From Phragmites australis (Eukaryota; Streptophyta; Magnoliopsida; Poales; Poaceae): a DNA stretch of 64,000 nucleotides. The stretch covers positions 21,989,501 through 22,053,500 of the forward strand of contig NC_084932.1 in assembly GCF_958298935.1 (NCBI RefSeq), written 5' to 3'. Position numbers and translations under genes: made by a program. The stretch's first letter is position 1; each line of letters starts with the position of its first letter. This document shows positions 41,745 through 53,759 of the stretch, one piece after another. A model generated the notes under the pieces. It did no database searches. It saw only the letters and a program-made list of their open reading frames with translations, and had not been told where the DNA came from.

Positions 41745-42650
41745 CTCTGTGTGCGGAGATTTGGAAAAGCTCTCCGTTTTTACCAGAGGTTTGGTAAAGT
41801 TTTTCGTTTTTACTGGAGGTTTTTGGTAGAGTTCACCGTTTTTACCGGAGGATTGGTAAAGTTCTCCATTTTTACTAGAGGTTTTGGTAAAGCTCTCCAT
41901 TTTTACTGGACGTTTGGTAAAGCTCTCCATTTTTACCGGAGGTTTTGGTAAAGTTCTCCGTTTTTACCAGAGGTTTTGGTAAAGCTCTCCGTTCTTACCG
42001 GAGGGTTTTGTAAGGTTTTCCGTTTCTTGTCGGAGGTTTGGTAAAGCTCTCCATTTTTATCGGAGGGTTTTCTAAAATTTTCTATTTTTGTTGGAGGTTT
42101 GGTAAAGCTCTCCGTTTTTGTTGGAGGTTTGGTAAAACTCTCTATTTTTTGTCGGAGGTTTGGTAAAGCTCTCCGTTTTTACCGGAGGGTTTTGTAAGAC
42201 TCTTCGTTTTTGTCGGAAGTTTTAGTAAGACTCTCCGTTTTTGTCGGAGGTTTTGGTAAGGCTCTCTGTTTTTGCCGGAGGTTTGGTAAGACTCTCTGTT
42301 TTTGTTAGAAGTTTTTGTAAGACTCTGTTTTTGTTGCAGGTTTGGTTTTTACTGGAGGGTTTTGTAAGATTTTCCGTTTTTGTTGGAGGTTTTGGTAAGA
42401 CTCTCCATTTTTGTTGGAGGTTTTGGTAAGGCTCTCCGTTTTTGCTGGAGGTTTGGTAAGACTCTCTGTTTTTGTCGAAGGTTTGGTAAGACTCTCTCTT
42501 TTTGCTAGAGGTTTGGTAAAGCTCTCTGTTTTTATCAGAGGTTTTGGTAAGACTCTCCGTTTTTGTCGGAGGTTTGGTAAGACTCTCCATTTTTGTCAGA
42601 GGTTTTGGTAAGACTCTCCGTTTTTGCTGGAGGTTTGGTAAAGCTCCTTG
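41745..42650. repeat. ~31-bp minisatellite, about 30 copies
   Basis: The unit is GGTTTTGGTAAAGCTCTCC followed by GTTTTTACCGGA, with period 30-32 bp and much point variation. The left part has mostly TTTTTACCGGA, the right part TTTTTGTCGGA or TTTTTGCTGGA, so the array has two subfamilies. Open frames across it are repeat artefacts. Confidence 0.9.
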
Positions 42651-42989
42651 GCCTGTATTAATGCCGTAGGTCCTACACACTATCGAAGCTACGCAATACC
42701 TTCCAGGAAACCTAGGCAGTCTTGCCTTCCAGGTGACCTTGATATGCTACGATAGCGGTGTGTAGGCTTGTCGTCCTCCCAAGGAAACGCCTGGGGTGCA
42801 CTGCAACATTGTCCACTAAGGATGTGCCCCAGCGCATGGCATTTATATGACTGAATCTATGCATTGCCTTCCAGGGCACCCTGGGCATAATCTGCCTTGC
42901 AGGTGACCAAGGCATAAGCGGTGCCCATGGTACATAAGCATGTCATGCAGAGAGGATTCCTTGCGATAGTATTCCTTAGAGCACCACAC
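42651..42989. other. Two diverged ~170-bp repeats
   Basis: TACCTTCCAGGAAACC...TTGCCTTCCAGGTGACC near 42700 and GCCTTCCAGGGCACCC...TTGCAGGTGACC near 42870 are related. No gene. Confidence 0.5.
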
Positions 42990-43389
42990 TTTCTCAAGGC
43001 CTGCTGACTCACCCCACTGCCTTTGGGAATGCGGCCTGATCAACCCGAGGCGGGGGCTTTGGGAGGTATGGAACAAGGAGGTGAAGGCTTTGGGAAGCGG
43101 GACCCTGGAGGGCCAGGGCTTTGGGAGGGCAAAGCTTCGGAGGACTGAGGTTTCGGGAGGTCGTGTTTTGGAAGGCTTCGGGAGGTCAAGCCGACGGAGC
43201 CAAGGGAAGGCTTCGGGAGGTCGAGCCAGCAGAGCCAAGGGAAGGCTTCGTACGTGCGAAGGGGTACCGTGAAAGGATCTGATATCAGAGATCGAGCTTT
43301 TAACAGAGGGTTCGGAAATCAAGGCTCCGGCAGGACCTGGATGGTGATCTTAACTGTTATCCTCATGCTGGTTTATTTTCCCCCCAACT
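42990..43389 (-). mobile_element. Partial second copy of the gypsy LTR
   Basis: Matches 34430-34823 in the same orientation at high identity, including AAGGCCTGCTGACTCACCCC and the end GGTTTATTTTCCCCCCAAC. Only the U3 start is present. It could be the 5' LTR of the same element (with most of it and all of gag-pol deleted), or part of a related element. No matching target duplication was found. Confidence 0.65.
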
Positions 43390-44974
43390 CCTATGACCCC
43401 TCTCATCGTTGCTTCTCTTCGCGCAGCTCGAAGCTCCATGGAAATGGATCATAACTTGGAGCAGTGAAGGCCGCCGCTGCCTCGACCAATCTTCCTCGAC
43501 ATAGACTAACTTCTGCTCCCTCTCTTGGCTAGGTGAACCCCATAGCTCCATCCAAGACCTCCCCAAAGCCTCATCGCACCATCCCTAGGGTTAGAGAGAT
43601 ATCACACATGCAGCGCCCCATTCATCTTCCTCCCACTACCACTTTTCACCTTGGTTGGCCACCGGCAAAGCAGCTCTGGCCTAGTTAGCACCACTACACT
43701 CCATGTATCTTGTAGAAGCTCCCTACGGCACCAGCTTATGCCCAGAATGCACTAATGTGCATTTCTGTTCTTCATTACCGCCCATACCAACTCTGGCAAG
43801 CATACGATGCCGCTCCGGCCGGATTCCAACGTGAGATACCCCTCCACCAGCTTTGTTCTGATGACTAGAATAACTCTGGCATCTATGTGTCATCCACGTC
43901 AAAGAATTTGCTAATGTGGCATGTCCTTTTGCCCAATCAGCAGTGCCACCTTAGCCTTTAGTCCATGAAACTGGTGCACCATGGACCACACTCAGTAGCT
44001 CATCCGATCCATGAGTCTATAGACTGAGTCCACCGCACAATAGCTAACCCCGTCAGCCATTGACCAAGTCAACATTGACCATGGGCCCCACCTATAAGTA
44101 TCTCATCATTTTATAAATTTAAAAAATTATTAAATCCAAAAATCCTTTTTCCAAAGAATATTCTAGGGAATATTCTTCCCTTTTTCTTTGTATGGAATTA
44201 ATCTTTATACAATATTTCGAGGCTCGTTTCTCCTCCGTTCTAACTCCGATGTCGTCGATTCTTTCACCTAATTTCATATAAATTCAAGATTCAGAAAACC
44301 ACATCAGCCTCATAATTTATAAATCTCATTTAAATTTTAGTTTAAATTTACTTAAATTTGATTTTTTGTTGCAATAATTTACTTATTCGGTATTCATTTG
44401 CATGGTTTAGAATAAAAGGCATTTTAAGAGGAACACAAGATCTTGGATGATGAGGAAGAAACATAAGAAGATCTTGACGAAGGAAAGTCATACAACCTTT
44501 GATCATATTTTACCCAAGATTTATATACACAACCCAGAGGAGCCAATTTTCAAATACTATAATTGTGCATCCTTATTAAATTAAATTAAATGCTGGAATA
44601 GTTATGACCTAGCTTGAATATGCCATACCTTGCTATAGAATTACTTAATCTCCGTTGAAACCCTAAGAGATCGCCACGATCAACAATATTGATTGTTTGG
44701 ATGATTGCTTGATTACTAGCATGCTTAAGGCCTATCCTAAAGAATCAGATTAACTACTCATAATAATCATGCTATTGGAAAAAATGTGAAATGATGTGTG
44801 TGCTTGGTGGTGCATTGATCTATGAATTCAAGTGAATCAAAATGTGAGTGAGTTAAGAGTGGTGGTGTTAATAAAAACCTAAAGCTTGATTTGGCAGGGG
44901 TGGGAGTACCTTAGGAGCAAGGTTCGCCTGTGTGATGTTCGTGCTGGGATACAATTACCTCGATCCAGTTCATT
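43390..44974 (+). mobile_element. Gypsy LTR-like sequence, left part
   Basis: No ORF. Features such as GTCAACATTGACCATGGGCC, CTCCGTTCTAACTCCGATG and AACCCTAAGAGATCGCCACG are typical of long grass gypsy LTRs. It is interrupted at 44980 by the copia insertion and resumes at 51616. The left limit is uncertain. Confidence 0.45.
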
Positions 44975-44979
44975 GTGAC

Positions 44980-47440
44980 TGAAAGGACCTTGGTGTCGCC
45001 TAGAGTGGGCTGTGAATAGGAATTTTAAAAACTTGTCCCTTTTTTTAATAGTTGGCCTAAACTACCAGCGGAAATAAACTATTTTCATAAGTGAAAAACC
45101 TAAATATGCTAAGCTCAACTAGTGCATAAATACCCTAAAAAATTATGAAAGATTAGAATCCTATGACGACAAAGATGCTATTCAATTATAGCAAGATATA
45201 CAAGTAAGCATATAGCTAATCGAATGTTCTAATCCCACCGATCGGATATTCTGACACAAGTTAGATGTTCCAATCCATAGATGGTATATTCCAATACAAG
45301 AGACAACAACTAGATAGAAAATCACAAAATTTACTCAATGTAAATATATACAAGCATACAAGCAACTAAATCAATGTATTGCACAAATGTAAAGAGATTT
45401 AGAAACAAATGATTTGCTACCGAAGTTCAGTTATCCACCGATATGTCTCTGTTGAGGAAGCACGGTCACACTTAAGCCGGATCTCCTTCAACCATTTTTC
45501 TCACAAGGTTGCACAATGCACTCCTCATCTCTACTATAGCCAACTCATTCCACTCCAGAGATGGTGAGTTCCATTACCACTTCTGGGCCTCCTCGCAATC
45601 TTCACTTGAGGAGATCACTGACAATCCATCACTAAGTCGTCTAGGAGACGGTGGTCTCCAAGAGTAACAAGCTCCAGGATGTAAGCTTTGAACAACACCA
45701 AAGGCTCAACCACAAACAACCAATGGGCCAACAATGGGCTACCAAAACACCAAACCTCTCACACCTCTCTCTATCCTCACTAAGCCAAAAAGGTTTTGGA
45801 TATCACAAATCAACCCAAAAGAGAAAAAGGGAGCACTCATAAGTGGAACACCAAGTTCCAACACATCTCAAGCCTTTTCAGCACTAGCAAAGCAACTTCC
45901 AACCCTTCTAAATGTTTGCCCTCACGCAACGAGGGCAAGAGGTATAAATGCTCTAAGCCATCGGACAAATTCTGAACTGATCAGAACTTCTGATCCCCAT
46001 ATCGGAACTTCCAATCCTATGAACTTCCAATCCTAACAAGCCTTTTGTATTCTGGGCAACACACACACACCCAAACCTGCTAAAAAGCACACATCAAAAC
46101 TTTTGATGCTAGGATTAGAACTTCGAATCCAAAATCCATCCAAACACGAGAACCCCATGTTTGTATATCTCGGATGTTCCGACGGATTGGAGCTTTCGGT
46201 CCTCACATCGGAACTTCCAATCAACATAGCTGACAATCTGAAAAATGACGATAACTTTTAAACCTGATGTCCAATTATTGTGATCTTGGATTCTATGAAA
46301 AGCTTATTCAGAGGACTACACATCCCCGCTAATTGCTTGATCTCAAACACATTAGATCAAACCTAGGAACATTCCACAAACCAATTCGAACACTTCTACC
46401 TATTTTACTAAACTTAATCACCCAAGATTAAACTAGGTACCACATGTAACACACCAAACACAACTATAGTTTGGTCACAACCAAATTCCACCACTAAGGC
46501 CGACAACAACAAATGGTTAAATATAAAACACATTTTAGATACCACAAACACTTTATCCGATCGATCTCTCAACACAAACCCATACCGCACTTAGCACAAG
46601 GTTTGACCACTTGACACAACAATCGAGAAACACGTTCGGCAGCCCCTCTTGATAGTACGGCTATCGAACCTATAACCCAGCATCCCACGAAGAACCTTGA
46701 GACTGGCAAAACTAGAAAATATATTCTAGTTATACCTTTGCATTGAGCCATCCTGTCGGACTTCAATAACACATCATCCAAGTCTTCACGCTTCTCATTT
46801 CTTTTCTAGGCTTTTCATCTACTTCACTTGATCTAGATGATGATGATCATCCTTGATTCCCACTTCGATCTTAACTTGATCTCGTGAAGCTCAATGAAGC
46901 TCACTTGATAACTTCCTATGCACCAAGCATAGAAGTCTTCACTATTCACATCATCTTCATTTGGTTCACCACCAGTGCATGAACTGCAAGCATCAAGCGC
47001 AAAAGTTGTCCACTAAGCTTGTATCGATCTTGCTCTTCTAATTTAGCATATCTGAATATTTTATTCAACTATCATATTTTCTTATAGATCCTAACCCCAA
47101 CACACTTTCAAGCACAAAACACATAGGTTAGTCCATAATACCTAATTGACAATATCTTATCTTTAGTTACTTGATCTCCACAAATAACTTGGCCTTCTCT
47201 CTTATTATCAATCTTCATATGAAATATGACCCCACTCACTCTCAAGCACATAGCACATATGTTAATCTATAAAACTCAATTGACAATTCCATACCTTTAG
47301 TTACTTGATGTCCACAAGTAACTTTGGTCTGCATGCTTATTGTCAATCTTCTTAAGACCATCCTAAAACTCCGAGGTTTCTTCCACTCTAGCATATATTT
47401 CATCACATGAGCATCACTTAGATCTCATTGATCTTGATGC
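44980..47440 (-). mobile_element. 3' LTR of the copia element, start truncated
   Basis: Aligns along its whole length with 49039-51520 (opening GAAAGGACCTTG, the cut GAGCATCACTTAGA near 47415). Identity by eye is about 80-85%, low for LTRs of one insertion. Contains TCGGAACTTCCAATC- and GATCGGATATTC-type palindromes. Confidence 0.8.
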
Positions 47441-47870
47441 ATCTTGATGATATGAGCCTTCAACTCAACCCATGATCGGAACGAGTTGGGTGGCAGGTTC
47501 AGGAACCAAGACCTTATAGGTCCATCGAGGGCAGTTAGCAGGTAATTGGGCATTACCTTGTTGTCTCTGCCAGCCGCTCGAATAATGGTGGTGTAAATCC
47601 GTAACCACTCTTTGGGGTTGATCTTCCTATCATACTTCTGGATCGGACCCACCTTGAACTTCTCGGGCCATCGTATCGAATGGAGCTCAGGTGCGAAGGC
47701 TTCACAACCTTCATCAAAGTCTTCAGGAGGAGATGGGGGAGGACTGTCACGCTTGTTCCTTCGAACAGGGGAGTCATGTCGACCATTCTGTCCAAGAGAT
47801 CTACGGTCGTTATAATGACGATCGTCTTCACGACGCTCTGTCTTGCGCTTGAAGCAAGTGATGAGTGCAG
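47441..47870 (-). pseudogene. gag: Gypsy gag domain inside a copia element
   Basis: The minus strand encodes GPIQKYDRKINPKEWLRIYT, then TIIRAAGRDNKVMPNYLL and GPIRSWFLNLPPNSFRSW, the Retrotrans_gag core of Ty3/gypsy capsids (compare the usual Y-D-G-x-x-x-P and A-x-x-W-x-x-L-P-x-x-S-I-x-S-W pattern). An acidic/Pro segment precedes it. It ends at about 47440, exactly where the copia LTR begins. It lies in the same orientation as the copia gag upstream. This is probably a capture by template switching or a later recombination. Confidence 0.8.
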
Positions 47871-48984
47871 TGATCTTCTTTTGACATTAACCCTTCTTCT
47901 TGGTATTGTTGGACTTGTTCTTCTTGTAAGAATTGAATGAATCTAAGTCCACCTTTATCGTTTGGTTGCCTTTGGTCTTTAAGCACCTCATCTAGAATGG
48001 TCTTCCCTTTGAAGCACATAGTCAAATCTTTTTTCAAAGAAGTGACTTGATCCTTGATATCCTTTATTTCCTCTACAAGATTAAAATAACAAATTGAGGT
48101 AGAGAACACATTAGTGTTAGAGCAATAAGGAATAAAGGGCAATTCATCATTAAATATAGAATTTTCATAATATAAATTGCTAGGACTAGCACATATTTGT
48201 GACATGTATAGTAAATCTTATTTGTCCTTGATTATCTCCTAGGAGGAGCCTTCTTCTTGTTTTTCTTTGTGACTTCTCCGCCTAAGCTTTGTTTCACATA
48301 TGCTTCTATTTCCTTCAGAATGTTAGTCTCACGAGTACTAATAGAAATAGATGCATTACTATGAGAACAATGAACCATATCATCATGATAGAATTGCAAT
48401 TTAGTACTAGATGATATGCAATGATTAACAACACAAGTAGATATGGAATTTTCATTGCTAGTATTGTAGGGGTCCAATGAGAGGATTAGACACTCATTGA
48501 TCACACTCACCATTTCATAACCTTGCTCGGAGTTGTTGGTTGGTGTAGTGAATGATGGAGTGAAATCCCCTTGGTGGAAGGAGAAAATCATTTGATGCTC
48601 GTAATGGTAGGACGATAAAGTTGAGCCCTCTTCAAATGATGTCTCCAGAAGAAGAACTTCTTCATCTCATTTGGATTTGTTGTATCTTTTCTTGAGCATT
48701 GTCCAAATGAGATGAGTGTCTTCAAGCGGCATAACGGTTTCAAATACATCTTCACTTAAAGCATTGAATAAAGCATTACTAGCTTGAGCATTGAGATGTA
48801 TGCATATCTCTTCCTCATTAAATGATATGAATTTATTACTAAAAGAAGAAATATTTACATCTACAACTCACTCTATTTAAGAACCCATAGTCCTAAAATT
48901 GTTAAGCATGCGATCATTCCACTCATAATAATTTGAGCTATCTAATAAGAATGGTTATATGTCAACTAATCCACTAGTCGGCAT
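47871..48984 (-). pseudogene. gag: Copia gag, decayed
   Basis: From an ATG at 48984 the minus strand reads LLDSSNYYEWNDRMLNNF, LNAQASNALFNALSEDVFE and THLIWTMLKKRY, the UBN2/DUF4219-type capsid of copia elements. A hydrophilic region with EIKDIKDQVTSLKKDLTM follows. Stops after codon 8 and elsewhere break it. It is followed by the gypsy gag domain instead of protease and pol. Confidence 0.75.
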
Positions 48985-49022
48985 CTTTACTCTCTAAGCG
49001 GCAAAACCCAAAAAGAGAAATA

Positions 49023-49037
49023 TGGCTCTGATACTAA
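49023..49037 (-). other. Primer-binding site of the copia element
   Basis: TTAGTATCAGAGCCA on the minus strand directly after the LTR end; one mismatch to the initiator-Met-tRNA-type PBS. Confidence 0.75.
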
Positions 49038-49038
49038 T

Positions 49039-51615
49039 TGAAAGGACCTTGATGTCGCCTAGAGGGGGTGACTAGGCATTTAAAAACTTCGTCCCTTTTT
49101 TGAATAGTTGGCCTAAATTAGCAATGGAAATACACTAACGGATTTTTCACAATTGAAAAACTTAAATACGCTAGGCTCAACAAGTGCACAAATACCCTAA
49201 AACAACTAAAAAAGATCACAATCCTATGGTGAAAAGATTCTATTCAATTCTAGCAGGATATACAAGTAAGCACATGAGCTAATCAGATGTTCTAATCCCA
49301 CCGATCGGATATTCCGATACAACTTGGATGTTTCGATCCACAAATCGGATGCTTCGATTCACGAGAAAACAACTAAATAGAAAATCAAGAAATTAACTTA
49401 GTGTAAATACATACAAGCAATTAAATCAATGCATTGCACAAAAGTAAAGAGGTACGGAGACAAATGAATTTTTACCGAAGTTCGGATATCCACTGATATC
49501 CTTCATCTCCATTGAGGAAGCTCGGTCACACTTGAGCCGGGTCTCTTCCAACCTTTTTCCTCACGAGATTGCATAATGTACTCCTCATCTCCACCACTAT
49601 GATCAACTCTTCCTCCACACCAGAGATGGTGAGTTTTGCAACCACTTTCGAGCCACCTCATAATCTTCATTTGAGAAAATCACCGGTAACCCACCACCAA
49701 ACCGTATAGGAGACGGTGCTCTCCAAAAGTAACAAGATCCCAAATGCTCAACCATATGCAACCAATGCGCCAATTGTGGGCTATCAAAGCACCACACCTC
49801 TCTATATGCTCACTAACCCACAAAGGATTTGGATATCACAAATCAACCCAAGAGAGAAGAGGGGAGCACTCAAAAGTGAAACAGAAAGTTCCAACACCTC
49901 TCAAGCCTTTGCAAGCACTAGCAAAGCAACTTCCAACCCTTCTAAATGCTTGCCCTCACGAAAGGAGGGCAAGGGGTATAAATACCCCAACTCTAAAAAC
50001 TAGCCGTTAGATAGATTTTGCATTGATCAGAATAAGCGCAGAACAGGACGGGAAAAAGAGAGCAAGGATTCCCAAATCAAAACTCCCGATACTACAAACT
50101 CCAACGATCAGATTATGGGCAACAGACACACCCAAAACTGCTAAAAAGCACACATCAGAACTTCCGATGCTAGGATCGGAACTTCTGATCCAAAATCCAT
50201 CTGGACCCGAGAAACCCATGTTTGTATATCTCGAATGTTCCAATGGATCAGAACTTTCGGTCCTCACATCGGAACTTCCAATCAGCACATCTGACAATCT
50301 AAAAAATGACAATAACTTTTGAATCCGATGTCCGATTTTGGAGATCTTCGACTCTATAAAAAGCTTATTCAGAGGGCTACATATACCAACTGATTGCTTG
50401 ATCTCAAACACATTAGATCAAAACTAAGAACATTCCGCAAACCGATTCAGATACTTCTACCCATTGTACTAAACTTAATCACCTAAGATTAAACTAGGTA
50501 CCACATGAAACACACAAAACACCACTAGGGCTTGGCCATAACAACTTTCCACCACTAAGGCCGATAACAACAAATGGTTAAATCTAAAACACCTTTTAGA
50601 TACCATAAACACTTTAGACGATCTCTCGTTATAAACCCATCCCGCACTTAGCACATGGTTTGAGCACTCGACACAGCAATCGAGCAACTAGTTTGGTAGA
50701 CCCTCTTCATAGTATGGCTATCAAACCTATAACTTGGGCTCCCACCAAGCACCTTGAGACCAGAAAAAATAGAAAACATATTCTAATTATACTTTTGCCT
50801 TGAGCCATCCCGTCGGACTTGACGAGTTATGACGCTTCTCATTTCTCTTCTAGGCTTGTCATCAACTCCATTTGATCTAGATGATGATGATCATCATCGC
50901 TTCCTACTTCGATCTTCACTTGATCTCGGGAAGCTGGATGAAGCTCACTTGATTGCTTCCTATGGACCAAGCATAGAAGTCTTCACTCTCACATCATGTT
51001 CATTTGGTTCACCACCATGGCATGAACCACAAGCATTGAGCACACAAATTATCTTCTAAGCTTGTATTGATCTTGCTCTTCTAACTTGATATATTTGAAT
51101 TTATTCAGCTTATACCTTCTTATGGATCCTAACCCCAATATACTCTTAAGTACAAAGAACATGGGTTATCCATAAAATATATTTGACAATCTCTTACCTT
51201 TAGTTACTTGATCTTCACAAGTTACTTGACCTTCTCTCTTATTGTCAATCTTCATATGTAGCCTGACCCCACTCACCCTCAAGCACATAGCACACTGTTT
51301 AATCCATAAAACTCAATTTTTAGTTTCATACCTTTAGTTACTTGATCTCCACAAGTAAGTTTGGTCTTCATGCTTATTGTCAATCTTCTTGAGACCATCA
51401 TCAAACTTTGAGGTCTCTTCCACTCTAACTTCTTCTTCATCACATGAGCATCACTTAGAGCTCATTGATCTTCATGGCATTCATTAATGAATCCATGCTC
51501 TAAAAATCATGCAAGACCTATGGAACACTTTATAAACAATTTTCAACACATTTATTAGTCTATAGGTATTATCATTAATTACCAAAACCACATTTAGGGG
51601 CTAGATAAACCTACA
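49039..51615 (-). mobile_element. 5' LTR of the copia element, 2,577 bp
   Basis: On the minus strand it begins TGTAGGTTTATCTAGCCCC and ends CATCAAGGTCCTTTCA next to the PBS. ATCGGAACTTCTGATCC-type palindromes cluster around 49280-49360 and 50150-50290. A TATA-like TTATACCCC/GTATAAATACC word occurs at 49977-49987 (plus-strand reading GGGTATAAATACC). Confidence 0.85.
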
Positions 51616-52208
51616 GTGACAACCTATCTAGTGTTAATCGTACAACCACATGTCTTGTTGTGTTAATTGTATGCCAGGTCCACTAGTTGATAAAGTTTTG
51701 AGTCTTGCATTTCTTTTGGTTAAAATGTGCAGTCTCTATAGAGTGTAAACCTATCCAGATAATCATATTCATAGTCATAGACATGCTATGGTTCGATCAC
51801 AATAATTAGTGTGCGTACCTCCATAATGTGTGAGTGGGCTATGTGTCTATATTTTGGAAATGCGGGCTGTGTTCCATAAGTTGGAGAGGACTGGATGTCC
51901 GCCAACTATAAAACTTGGGAATTAATGGGATGGATATATCTCCCCTAGGGCCGATAACCCCTAATACCGACTTAATCATACTTTTCCCCAATTACTTTAA
52001 ACATTGTTTTGTTACCTAGCCCTTGCATGAAAATTGACTTCCACTCAAACTTAAGATCTAAAGCCTTACCCTTGGCTTGCCGCTTAAGCATCTATCTACC
52101 CCTCATAGTAGGACTTGTTGAGTACTTTATGTACTTACTCTTGCCTTTGTTGAGTTCTGATGAAGAACTGGAGAACAATTACGCCGATGATGGTGATGAA
52201 GAGTAGAA
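51616..52208 (+). mobile_element. Gypsy LTR-like sequence, right part
   Basis: Resumes after the copia with GTGACAACCTATC. Contains GACTTGTTGAGTACTTTATG and TGCCTTTGTTGAGTTCTGATG, motifs of the downstream part of grass gypsy LTRs, here in plus orientation. A CACTA terminus follows at 52211. Confidence 0.45.
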
Positions 52209-52210
52209 GG

Positions 52211-52500
52211 CACTACTACAGAAATGATTTAGTGGGACGCCATCTGTGCAAAGATTATTACAGACGGCTCTAAATTTATTGAATGGATAGATATCATCAT
52301 CCATTATAGGAAAGATTGTACATTTGTTATAGGAAAAAGCAATATCAAGATGTTGAATGGATAGATATCATCATCCATTATAGGAAAAATTGTACATTTG
52401 TTATTGTGAGTGAATTTGTGTATAAATAAGAAAAAAGAAGTTTTAGGCCGATCATAGAACATAGATTCATCGTAACACTTGTATTATGTTTGTTTAAAAA
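52211..52500. mobile_element. CACTA terminus with an internal duplication
   Basis: The start is CACTACTACAGAAATG. Inside, a ~65-bp block (TGAATGGATAGATATCATC to ACATTTGTTAT) occurs twice, near 52277 and 52354. A right terminus was not found. Confidence 0.5.
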
Positions 52501-53463
52501 AACAGAACTCTTGGGGTGTCATGCGGCACATATCATATCCTTTGGGGTGTCTATAGTACTCGTGATGCCTGGCCTGGGACCTCTTAATCCTTCAAAAATA
52601 AATTATATATGCATAAGACTACACGTAGTCAAAGCTAGCTAGTAGGTATATCCAATCCAACAAACTGGTCGCACGGCCATGGTAGCTGACATTGACAAAT
52701 CTTGGAGGAGCTAAAAGCTAGCAGCTAGTAGCAGATCGATCGCTTTCCGTAGTGGACGGTGTAACGGAAAGTTGCTCACACACCATGCTTTTGCATGGGA
52801 GAAAAAGGGCCACACGCAGGAGGAAGGAACTGATGCGAGAAAGGAACAGTGCACTTGCTGCTTCGCTTTGCATTGATCTACTAGCTCGATCCCTTTTGCG
52901 TATCTTGGTGGCCTTTTTAAAAGATTCTTCATGCATCTACATAAATCGTTGGTGAACAATTTATATGAATGGTACCTGTTACAAGTATGCTGAGAAATTA
53001 ATTAGTTCAAAAATTTGTAACTCCAGAACTATTTTGTGGTTTGGGTAGTTCCTTTACCCTTTGTTTATTTGTTTGCAAACAATTCAACATACTTATTAAG
53101 AATCTGTAATAATGTACCTAGCATTGCACATGCTCTTGTCTCTTCATGATGGCTCATCGCTAATCCTCCATGGATAAGACAGAGTTAAGGACACTCCCAG
53201 CAATTGAAAGTGCATTATTGTTGGAACTGCCAGTTGGCTTAAGCAAAAACAAAAAAGTTTGATGACCAAGAACATATTCCATGACAAATACAGAGATCAC
53301 AATTCAGTTGACTGGTAGTGTACACAAATTCCTTACAAGAGAAAGGCCAACTACTACAAATTAACAAGGGTTACAGGAATACTGGTACGTGAATAAAGTA
53401 TTTAATAGCACATGTGTACATATAGGGCCAACAGAGATGCATGTTCCGTATAAGACATCTTTT
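52501..53463. other. Low-coding spacer
   Basis: No recognised gene or repeat. A few open frames under 90 codons at 52711-52959 overlap on both strands and look random. Confidence 0.4.
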
Positions 53464-53759
53464 CATTACTGCAGAAACTTTCTTCACCGTCGGCTCTAAA
53501 ACCCCTTCACTGTCGGTTTTGGAGCCGACAGTAGACAATAGGTAATGATACTTGAGGACTCTCACTGTCGGCTCGGTGGACTGGCAGTGAAGGAGGTTAT
53601 TACTGTCGGTGAAAGGATTTGGCCGGCAGTGATACCTTAGGTATCACTATCGGCCGAAGGTTTCAGCTAGTAGTGTTTTCCCTCTCCTCCATCGTCGGTC
53701 CTCCCTCTCTCTGTCCTCTCTGTTCTCCGTCTCTCTCCTTGATCTCTCCGTCTCTCTCT

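Larger units (their letters stand above)
44980..51615 (-). mobile_element. Sirevirus-type copia element, 6.6 kb, internally rearranged
   Basis: Both outer borders carry the same 5-bp target duplication GTGAC (44975-44979 and 51616-51620), so this is one insertion. On the minus strand it has a 5' LTR (49039-51615), PBS, copia gag, a gypsy gag domain and a 3' LTR (44980 to about 47440). Integrase, RT and RNase H are missing. The 3' LTR lacks its first ~100 bp. The element can only move, if at all, with help. Confidence 0.85.

Noticed and set aside
41745..42650. Regular short repeats as a CRISPR-like array
   Set aside because: Units are adjacent without unique spacers, vary in sequence and lie in plant retrotransposon DNA: a minisatellite.
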